From positions 4,526,001 through 4,590,000 of the forward strand of contig NZ_CP035758.1 of the NCBI RefSeq assembly GCF_004208415.1: a DNA stretch of 64,000 nt, read 5' to 3'. Position numbers and translations under genes: made by a program. The stretch is from Ktedonosporobacter rubrisoli. Lineage in GTDB: Bacteria; Chloroflexota; Ktedonobacteria; Ktedonobacterales; Ktedonobacteraceae. Below the pieces are notes generated by a model. The model was not told the DNA's origin, did no database searches, and saw only the letters and a program-made list of their open reading frames with translations. Numbering within the stretch: the stretch's first letter is position 1; every line of letters begins with the position of its first letter. Below are positions 33,928-41,437 of the stretch, piece by piece.

Positions 33928-34197
33928 GCACGCTTCTGGCATATTAACCAGGCCTTCGCGACTATCCATGGCAACAAAAGAGGGAAGAGCAAGGTCGCGC
34001 TGCGCAAGCCATACCAGAAAGCTGAGACCTGGTTCTCTTTTGGTACGTGCAATAACTGTGTATACATCAGAGTTTTTGTTCTTTTCTAATAAAGCTTTTA
34101 GATTACATAGCAATGCCCTTTCAGATTCTACGGTCTTAGTGTAAAATGACTCCATACGCGCGAATACATAACATTAAGGGAGAAGAGGGAGACGACC

Positions 34198-36603
34198 ATG
34201 AGACAAGGAAACGGCACGGAATTGTTGGGGATGCATGATCCGCGTAGCGCCAGTATTGGCGTCATCTATGTATCTCCCAATGATGACAGGAAAAGCGTGC
34301 TGGCGGCAATTATCACGCAAGAAAAGCTTGGTCGTAAACAAGTGGCTGTTGTATTGCCCAATCAGAATAAAGCCTTTCAGCGTCCTGTCGACTTCGATGA
34401 TTTAAAGAGCCTGAAACGCAAACTGCAGTCGCAGATCATATTCATTGTTCAGGGCCGGCCAGGACCTGCCGAATATGCACGTCAGCGCCGTTTTCCCGTA
34501 TACTCGACATTAGAGAGCTATGCCAGAGCCTTACGCGATCAGAAGCTTGCGGAGAGTGAGGGTAAAAAGGGCTGGCTCTTCGGTGCACCGCGTAAGAATG
34601 CCCAATCAGCCAGCACCCCTGAAGATGAAGAGGACGACACACCAGATGAAGCAGCGGAGGACAGCAATCCGCCGGCAAAGTCCGCAGAGGAAGAGGGGCC
34701 ACCGCCAGTCGTCCCTTTTGTGATGGGCACAGCGCTGGTAGGTGGCGTTGAGACGCTGGCCAACGCACAAAAGCAAGGTAGACTCTCCAATGGAGGCAGC
34801 CATAACGCAACCTCGCAGCAAGACGAGGAGGATGATTGGGATGCCCTCCCTCCTGGCCCACAAACTGCAGTTCAGCCGGCCATAGAAGACGCCAAAACGG
34901 TTCCTTTGCCCGCAGACGAGGAGGAAGAGGAAAAGCCTATCTCGAATAGCTCCGCCAGCAACAAAGGCCCCGGGCCTTCTATTATTGAGCTGCCCGTGCG
35001 CAGGCGCACAACGATTCATCTCGACCAGCATCCTAACGCGGCCCTCACCGAGCCAGATCCGCCCTCGCGTCCAGCGCGGGCACGGCGCAACACAGGCAAA
35101 ATCTCGCCAGGAGGCGCAGGAGTAGCCGCTGCAGCCGGCCTGGCAGATGCCGCTACTGCCGCCAATACGCGCTCAGTTAGCGCAAGCAGAGGCAGCCAGC
35201 CACCGCGCGGGAACGTAGGCGGTGGTGGCAGCGGAGGGGGCGGCAACAGGCCCAACCGGCCCAATAACCGCAGAGTCTGGCTGATCGGCCTGATCTTGCT
35301 CCTTCTGACCGCCCTGATCGTCTGCGGTGGGATTGCCTACGCTTCGCCCAGCACGTTTAAGACATTACAGGATGTCTTGCCCAAAACGCAGCCACCAGCT
35401 ACCGTCGCCATCACTCCCGATAGTCAGACCGTCACAAATAGCTATATTGTGACGGGCGTGCAGGGACAACCCGACGCAGCCCAGCGCCAGATAAGCGCAC
35501 GCGCGCTCAGCGCTACGGCCTCATCGCAGCCCAAGACCGTCAAGGCCAGCGGGCACAATCAGATCCAGGGCACCAACGCCACCGGCCAACTGACCTTTCT
35601 AAATAGTTCATTTAGCAACTCATATACGGTCGGCACCAACACACCAATCCCAGCGGGCAACGTATCGCTATACCTGGATACACCGGCCACTATCCCTGTC
35701 GCTAATCCGAATGGTGGATTTGGTACCACGACGGTAAGAGCGCATGTAGGCACGCCCGGAGCCGGCGGCAACATTTCGGCCCTCACCGTCAATGGGACTT
35801 GCTGCAACGCTAGTGGAACCGTTTTCGTCAAGAATTCTCAGGCTTTCAGCGGTGGGCAGGACGCCAAAGACTATATGTTCGTCCAGCAGGGCGATATCAA
35901 TAGCGTGGTCGAGCCAGCCACCCCGCAGCTCAGCAAGCAAGCCACCGACTCACTTAAGCAACAGTTACAGAAGGGCGAACAGCTATCAGGCTCACCCGCG
36001 TGTACACCCAGAGTTAGTACGGATCATCCACCGGGTGATACAGGCGTCAACGTGCCCGCAGTCACCGTTAGCATCACCATGACCTGTAAAGGCCAGGCCT
36101 ATAACCAGCAGCAAGCCCAGGATCTTGTGAAAGATTTGCTCCAACACAAAGCGTCACAATCGCCCGGAGCTGGCTATGTACTTGCCGGAGATCTGGATAT
36201 CGGCACCAACGTTCAGAGCATCAATAAAGGGAACGTCTCGCTGCTCGTCAATGCTAAGGGCATCTGGGTCTACCAGATCAGCAAGACCCAGGAAGATGAT
36301 CTGGCCCGCCAGATTGCCGGCAAGAGCGTCAACGAGGCGCGCGCCATCCTGCAAAGTCAGAAGGGCATACATGATGCAACCATTAAGATTTCGGGCAACA
36401 CCTTGCCAGCCGACCCGGGGCAAATTTCCTTTGTCGTTCAGAATGTAGCGGGCATGCCGACCAATAGTACCCCATCCAGCGCCGCGCCTACAACTGGCGT
36501 AACGCCGGCCGGCACACCTCAGGGCCCAATCACCCCGGTTCCCGGCAACGGCAACATCCCGAGTAGCTCATTACGGACCACTCAACTCGTGCAGGAGGGG
36601 TAG
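34198..36603 (+). CDS. transmembrane protein with the same external domain but no kinase (protein B)
   Basis: 801 residues. The cytoplasmic N-terminus (about 1-115) is an alpha/beta-looking domain I do not recognise (IGVIYVSPNDDRKSVLAAI, RKQVAVVLPNQNKAFQRPVDFDDLKSL, ARQRRFPVYSTLESYARAL). Next come a long acidic, Ser/Pro-rich linker, a Gly-rich hinge and a membrane helix at about 359-382. The external domain aligns with protein A without gaps around Cys535-Cys536, Cys602 and Cys630, which have the same spacing as in A. A Pro/Thr-rich tail ends the protein. It could be a substrate, co-receptor or scaffold for the flanking kinases. Confidence 0.72.
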   Translation: MRQGNGTELLGMHDPRSASIGVIYVSPNDDRKSVLAAIITQEKLGRKQVAVVLPNQNKAFQRPVDFDDLKSLKRKLQSQIIFIVQGRPGPAEYARQRRFPVYSTLESYARALRDQKLAESEGKKGWLFGAPRKNAQSASTPEDEEDDTPDEAAEDSNPPAKSAEEEGPPPVVPFVMGTALVGGVETLANAQKQGRLSNGGSHNATSQQDEEDDWDALPPGPQTAVQPAIEDAKTVPLPADEEEEEKPISNSSASNKGPGPSIIELPVRRRTTIHLDQHPNAALTEPDPPSRPARARRNTGKISPGGAGVAAAAGLADAATAANTRSVSASRGSQPPRGNVGGGGSGGGGNRPNRPNNRRVWLIGLILLLLTALIVCGGIAYASPSTFKTLQDVLPKTQPPATVAITPDSQTVTNSYIVTGVQGQPDAAQRQISARALSATASSQPKTVKASGHNQIQGTNATGQLTFLNSSFSNSYTVGTNTPIPAGNVSLYLDTPATIPVANPNGGFGTTTVRAHVGTPGAGGNISALTVNGTCCNASGTVFVKNSQAFSGGQDAKDYMFVQQGDINSVVEPATPQLSKQATDSLKQQLQKGEQLSGSPACTPRVSTDHPPGDTGVNVPAVTVSITMTCKGQAYNQQQAQDLVKDLLQHKASQSPGAGYVLAGDLDIGTNVQSINKGNVSLLVNAKGIWVYQISKTQEDDLARQIAGKSVNEARAILQSQKGIHDATIKISGNTLPADPGQISFVVQNVAGMPTNSTPSSAAPTTGVTPAGTPQGPITPVPGNGNIPSSSLRTTQLVQEG

Positions 36604-36605
36604 CC

Positions 36606-36640
36606 GTTTGCCTGGCTGGCTTAAGTTCGGTCAGGCAAAC
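36606..36640 (+). terminator. 9-bp stem-loop after protein B
   Basis: GTTTGCCTG (36606-36614) pairs perfectly with CAGGCAAAC (36632-36640) directly after the stop at 36603. There is no T-run. It separates protein B from the kinase at 36748 and may set their relative expression. Confidence 0.55.
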
Positions 36641-36747
36641 ATACAGGCTAAAATTTATGAAGAGAATATGCGCTAACCGGGCTCTGTAATTCGTTCAATC
36701 GGATACAGGCTATTTAACATATCCTGCGGAAAGGAAAAACGCATTCG

Positions 36748-39042
36748 ATGCTGTCACTGGAAGGCAAGCAGCTCGGGAACTACGATGTTATCCGACGCAT
36801 TCGCGTAGGTGGCATGGGAGCAGTCTATGAAGGCAGGCAGCGCACAGCATTTGACCGACGCGTAGCCATCAAAGTTATTCTTGGCAATTACGCCTCCGAT
36901 CGCGACATGCGCCGTCGTTTTGCGCGAGAGGCGCGTACAATTGCGCGCCTTCACCACCCCCACATTCTCCCATTGATTGAGTTCGGCGATGAACACGGCA
37001 TTCTCTATCTGGTCATGCCCTATATCGATGGCGGAACGCTTACTGGTTACTTGCGCCATGGTCTACCAGAGCTCAGCGAAGTTTCCGCCATCTATCAACA
37101 ACTGCTGGATGCCGTTGAGTACGCCCACGACGAAGGCCTCATCCACCGCGATATCAAATCTTCAAACGTCCTGCTAGAGATGCGCCGCAGCGGTCCACCC
37201 TACGTCTATCTTGCCGATTTCGGCCTTGTGCGCACAATCCACCAGGTCCAGGCCGGCAAGCAATTACCCCTGGACCAGGTACCGGGCACACCACACTATA
37301 TGGCTCCTGAGCAGACGCGCGGCCTTATTACGCCCCAGACCGATATTTATGCCCTTGGCGTCTTGCTCTATCTCTTGCTTACCGGCGAGCTGCCCTATAA
37401 TGATCCCGATGATATCCGCGTCATTCAGATGCACCTGCACTCGCCAATCCCTTCGCCCTGCGACTACGACTCATCCATCCCTTATGAATTGGGCGAAGTC
37501 GTACGCAAGGCAATGGCTAAACGCCTGCGTGAGCGCTACCAGAGCGTGGCCGAGCTGCGTCAAGCATTTCTTAGCGCTCTCAACGAACCTTCAGCGGTCT
37601 GGCCCAACGACGCCGATATCATCAGACCCGAGAGCCCGGTTCAGCAGTTCAGCTCTACGGCCACGCTTCCCGAAGACCTGCCCACGCTCTCCCAACCAAC
37701 CTACTATGAAGTTGCGCCAGGCGTCGAACAGCTCGTCAAGCCGCGCACTACCGATGAACCAATTCAGCGCACACGACGCAATACAGAAGAGATCGCGCCC
37801 GAGCCTCTATCCTACATCTACAAGGCTCAGCAGCCACTCCAGCGCCCGCCTGCCCAAAGCAAGCCAAAGCCCTGGCCGCTCTTGCTTACCGGTGCAGTGC
37901 CACTTATTTTACTTATTTTATTGCTCATGCCCCGCGTTTTAGGGATCAGCTTTTTCCCAGCTGGTTTCCCGCTCTTTGGGACGGCGCCGCTGGCTACCGT
38001 GCGCATCATCGCCCAGAGCCAGGCAGTGCAAAAAAATTATGTGCTCACGGCTTCAAGCGCAGTTCACGAGCCCGACCCGCGCACGCATACCATTCCCGAT
38101 CGCCTCCTGCATAGCACAGCCTCGGATAGCACAGTCATTAGAACCACAGGCAGTCGCTCCATCGCGCCAACGACGGCCCACGGGATCATTCTCTTTACCA
38201 ACGATAACGACCAGGCAGCGAATTTCCCGGCCCAATTTGTCCTTACCAGCAACTCAGGGGTACAGGTACAGCTCACGCAAGCTATCGAGGTTCCGCCCAA
38301 CCAGGACGGGCAGGCAGGCAGATTACTGGCCCCGGCGCAGGCTATCAAAGCAGGAGCGGCCGGCAACATTGCGGCCCATGCGCTGGATGGCAACTGTTGT
38401 AAACATGGCATCTCGGCTCAGAACCTTGATCCCTTCTCGGGCGGAATGGATACGCAGGTTGTTCATCTCGTCTCGCAAGCAGACCTTGATGCTGCTCAGC
38501 GCATGCTCTCTCCACGCCTCAAGCAGCAGATAGCCCAACAACTACAGGAACAGCTCTCTAGCTCTGAGACCCTTGCTGGCCAGCCCGATTATCAGATAAC
38601 GTCGTTACCCAGCAGCCCTGTCGGGACGCAGACCGATCAGATACAAGTTATGGTCACCGTCTCCGGGACAGTTCCGGCCTATAACCGCAATGTCGTGGCA
38701 AAGCTCACGGCAGATCTGCTCACCAAACAGGCGGCCCAGTCGCTTGGTCCGGCTTACCAGCTCCAGGGCACGCCGACCATCACAGGACAACCTCAGGCTC
38801 AGCCCGGTCCAAAGGGGGCTACTTATTTAAGCGTCTCTGTACGCGCTACCTGGATATATATGCATTCGGCCCAGCAGCTACAAGACTGGTCTCAATCGAT
38901 CAAAGGTGCAACGCCAGATGCAGCCCGCGCTTATCTTAAGGCTCAGGCTGGCGTAGCGGATGTAGAGATCCATCTTCCCTTTGGCACTGACCACCTTCCG
39001 GCCACCGTAGACGAGATAAAAATAGTACTGGGAAATAAATAG
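36748..39042 (+). CDS. transmembrane Ser/Thr protein kinase with divergent external domain (protein C)
   Basis: 764 residues. The kinase domain (about 8-275) has Lys42 (VAIKVI), a HRD motif with Asp135 in HRDIKSSN, D157-F-G and MAPEQ. Two departures are visible: the glycine loop is RVGGMGAVY, lacking the first Gly of GxGxxG, and the catalytic loop has KSSN instead of the usual KPxN. The membrane helix is at about 376-400. The external domain is a divergent relative of A and B: it keeps the AGAAGNI block, Cys550-Cys551 and the FSGGMDTQ block, but lacks both later Cys. AAAGGA precedes the start. It lies about 145 bp downstream of protein B. Confidence 0.82.
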   Translation: MLSLEGKQLGNYDVIRRIRVGGMGAVYEGRQRTAFDRRVAIKVILGNYASDRDMRRRFAREARTIARLHHPHILPLIEFGDEHGILYLVMPYIDGGTLTGYLRHGLPELSEVSAIYQQLLDAVEYAHDEGLIHRDIKSSNVLLEMRRSGPPYVYLADFGLVRTIHQVQAGKQLPLDQVPGTPHYMAPEQTRGLITPQTDIYALGVLLYLLLTGELPYNDPDDIRVIQMHLHSPIPSPCDYDSSIPYELGEVVRKAMAKRLRERYQSVAELRQAFLSALNEPSAVWPNDADIIRPESPVQQFSSTATLPEDLPTLSQPTYYEVAPGVEQLVKPRTTDEPIQRTRRNTEEIAPEPLSYIYKAQQPLQRPPAQSKPKPWPLLLTGAVPLILLILLLMPRVLGISFFPAGFPLFGTAPLATVRIIAQSQAVQKNYVLTASSAVHEPDPRTHTIPDRLLHSTASDSTVIRTTGSRSIAPTTAHGIILFTNDNDQAANFPAQFVLTSNSGVQVQLTQAIEVPPNQDGQAGRLLAPAQAIKAGAAGNIAAHALDGNCCKHGISAQNLDPFSGGMDTQVVHLVSQADLDAAQRMLSPRLKQQIAQQLQEQLSSSETLAGQPDYQITSLPSSPVGTQTDQIQVMVTVSGTVPAYNRNVVAKLTADLLTKQAAQSLGPAYQLQGTPTITGQPQAQPGPKGATYLSVSVRATWIYMHSAQQLQDWSQSIKGATPDAARAYLKAQAGVADVEIHLPFGTDHLPATVDEIKIVLGNK

Positions 39043-39152
39043 GCAGATTACCTATACCCAGTACTTTTACCTAGCACATTTTGCCCAGAAGCAGAGTTGA
39101 TAGAGAAAGGCAGATTACAATGTAGGAGAGCTACCTAATTCAGAGGATTATT

Positions 39153-40280
39153 ATGCCTGATCAATGTATGAATAACGATTCAGATAGAAATCAGCCCATC
39201 CAGCAACGCTTCATGGAAACTCAGAAGCATCAAGGACCGCATAAGATCGCTGGCGATCCCCAAAAAATGCTAGATGAGCTATGGCCAACTGGTCCCTGGC
39301 CCATTACTGATTCCCAGCACATCCCAAATTCGCAGCACCCCTCCACTCCTGTGCCGGACTTTGGGGCTGGAAATATGACGACGGCAGTTCCCAAAGTGAA
39401 TCGCCGTGAAACAGATTATACCCTGCAACAGGTATTTCTAGAGAGTGCTTTAGCGCAACAGCCGCCACCTGTAGGGCAACCTTTCTATAAAAGGGGCAAG
39501 CTCTATCTCTGGCTGCTGGCAGCGCTTCTCGTCTTCGCGCTTATCATCATTATTGGTGCACCATTCAAATTTATCCAGATTGGTCTCACCTCATCGATCT
39601 TACCCGCGCACATTTTCCATATCTCATCCATCCCAAACATCTCTGTTATCACCAGCGAGGGTACCATTCGCGTTCGCACCGGGCCCACCAACACAGTTTC
39701 CATCACCGCTATTACCCAGACTAGCTTCTTAAGTGGTAACCCATCTATTGACTATGCAAGCGGCCAGGGCAATACAATTAACGTCAATGTCCGTGATTCC
39801 GGCCTGAGGCTTATCGGCAATAATCGAGTTGATTTTGATATTATGGTTCCCCCCAGCACTAATCTTGATCTCTTTACCAAAAAAGGCAGCATTAATGTAA
39901 AAGGTGTTACCGGGCAGGCGGCTTTGCATTGCCAAACTGGACAGATCACTGTTACCCAGACCACCTTAACCAATAAGGGCTCAGTAGTAACGGACTCAGG
40001 AATCATCAATTTTAATGGCAAGCTGGCCAAAAATGCATTTTATACGATCAAGAACAAAGTTGGTCAGACCAGCGTGACCTTGCCAGCCAATAGCCAGACG
40101 TTGATAGATGCGGCAACGAAATTTGGCTCGATCAAATCCGAGTTTCGTCAGCTGGCAATCCGGCAATCAAAGGATGAGGGAAGTGAGGCTCATGGAGAGC
40201 TAGGAGCTTCTTACACATCTTCGACGCTCATCCTCTCTATGGAAGCCGGGAATATCGAGTTCCATAGAAGAAAAGTCTGA
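39153..40280 (+). CDS. membrane-anchored DUF4097-type beta-helix protein
   Basis: 375 residues. The cytoplasmic N-terminus (about 1-112) is polar and disordered, followed by one membrane helix (LYLWLLAALLVFALIIIIG). The external part is a run of short beta-strands typical of DUF4097/putative adhesin domains: GTIRVRTGPTN, NTINVNVRDSG, IMVPPSTNLDLFTKKGSINVKGVTG, GQITVTQTTL, GIINFNGKL and a final MEAGNIEF. In many bacteria such genes sit next to envelope-stress signalling systems. GAGG lies 6 nt before the ATG. It is the last gene of the kinase island and ends at a bidirectional terminator. Confidence 0.75.
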   Translation: MPDQCMNNDSDRNQPIQQRFMETQKHQGPHKIAGDPQKMLDELWPTGPWPITDSQHIPNSQHPSTPVPDFGAGNMTTAVPKVNRRETDYTLQQVFLESALAQQPPPVGQPFYKRGKLYLWLLAALLVFALIIIIGAPFKFIQIGLTSSILPAHIFHISSIPNISVITSEGTIRVRTGPTNTVSITAITQTSFLSGNPSIDYASGQGNTINVNVRDSGLRLIGNNRVDFDIMVPPSTNLDLFTKKGSINVKGVTGQAALHCQTGQITVTQTTLTNKGSVVTDSGIINFNGKLAKNAFYTIKNKVGQTSVTLPANSQTLIDAATKFGSIKSEFRQLAIRQSKDEGSEAHGELGASYTSSTLILSMEAGNIEFHRRKV

Positions 40281-40306
40281 TAGCCTGAACGATGCCATGG
40301 CAAAAA

Positions 40307-40333
40307 GCCAGACCTGTCGCGTGCAGGTCTGGC
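40307..40333. terminator. bidirectional 10-bp terminator
   Basis: GCCAGACCTG (40307-40316) pairs with CAGGTCTGGC (40324-40333) around a 7-nt loop. On the minus strand the stem is followed by TTTTTG, so it should terminate the MerR gene well; on the plus strand CTGATTCTT follows for the DUF4097 gene. Confidence 0.8.
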
Positions 40334-40371
40334 CTGATTCTTCCAGGGGCTACTACTTAAAGTAAGGCGGC

Positions 40372-40806
40372 TCAATTTTTGGCCAGCCGACGCTCTTCCA
40401 GATTTTGCCTGCAAAAAGCGATATCGCGGGCAAACTGATCTGCCAGTGAGCGAGCTTCGAGCAGCTCTTCTTCTAATTTCCCGACGCGCTCTTGCACGCT
40501 TTCATATCTCTCATGCAAGTCACGAATTGTCTGCTCCAAGCTCTCAACACTCGCAAATTGCGCCGTCGATTGGGCGATTCCCTCACGTGTAGCAAGGAAC
40601 AGCCGAATGGCCGATAAAGGATAGCCGATCGACTGCAGGCGCTTAATAAATTTCAGCCGCTGATAGGCCTCATCGTCATAGATACGCAAACCATTTTCCA
40701 GACGATGCGCGGGCTTGATTAATCCTAGCTCTTCATAGTAGCGCAAAGTGCGTGGTGTCAAACCTAGCTCTCTGGCTACAGCCCCTATTTGTCGTAATTC
40801 TGCCAT
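40372..40806 (-). CDS. MerR-family transcriptional regulator
   Basis: 144 residues starting at ATG 40806 (MAELRQIGAVAREL); the frame extends to 40866 without a better ribosome binding site. The winged-helix domain reads RQIGAVARELGLTPRTLRYYEELGLIKPAHR...GLRIYDDEAYQRLKFIKRLQSIGYPLSAI. A coiled-coil dimerisation helix follows. There is no large ligand domain and only one Cys near the end, so a metal-sensor role is unlikely. Its own promoter carries a perfect dyad downstream of the start point, pointing to autorepression. Confidence 0.87.
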   Translation of the reverse strand: MAELRQIGAVARELGLTPRTLRYYEELGLIKPAHRLENGLRIYDDEAYQRLKFIKRLQSIGYPLSAIRLFLATREGIAQSTAQFASVESLEQTIRDLHERYESVQERVGKLEEELLEARSLADQFARDIAFCRQNLEERRLAKN

Positions 40807-40837
40807 ATTGCTTGTACTTTCCGTTCGAGGGAAACTT

Positions 40838-40896
40838 TTGACGTTTACGTCAAATAAGTTATGCAAAGTATATCATAGCTCTATAAAAATGTACAA
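40838..40896 (-). promoter_or_regulatory. promoter and 16-bp dyad upstream of the MerR gene
   Basis: On the minus strand, TTGTAC (40896-40891) and TATACT (40872-40867) are 18 bp apart. Downstream of the start point, TTGACGT (40838-40844) and ACGTCAA (40847-40853) form a perfect dyad. This placement suits repression of its own gene rather than MerR-type activation. The remaining gene-free DNA up to 41437 shows only a small stem-loop (TTCTCCC 41225-41231, GGGAGAA 41240-41246). Confidence 0.6.
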
Positions 40897-41437
40897 ATAG
40901 ATGTCGACTCAATCTCTGGGCTTTCTTGCCACTTGCGCCGGCACGGGCACCTCTCTAAATCGCTCCGGCATTCTCGCCACCTGACCCCATCTATTTACTC
41001 GGCACGGATCTAACCGAATTATCCCCCTTGAGATTGACTGGATATACCCGATCCCATCGCCTCCTCTGCCACTTTTGCCACATCATACCCAATCCCACTA
41101 GACAGTTTATCAGTTTGTCCTCACTATTCCTTCAGGCTAATACTCTACCATTTGTGGCTCAGCAAGACAAGCTATCAGGCTTTCAGTATTACTTTCGCTT
41201 GCCTATTTTCCTGCCTTGAGACACTTCTCCCCCAAAGGAGGGAGAACAAAATAATAAATGTGGGCGATGGAAAGCAGGTACCCGGAGCACTATAATCAGC
41301 ATTGGAGAGTTCAATATAGTTCTTATAACGCAATTTCTTTACTCTTAAGCAGATAAAGCGTATCTTGATCCTACTTCTTAAAATATATTAGGGGATAAAA
41401 AAGATATGCGAGAGTAAGATGTATCAAGGAGATGAGC

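Noticed and set aside
37211..37942. 243-codon frame inside the kinase C gene
   Set aside because: Ser/Pro/Arg-rich shadow of the kinase frame, with no start signal.
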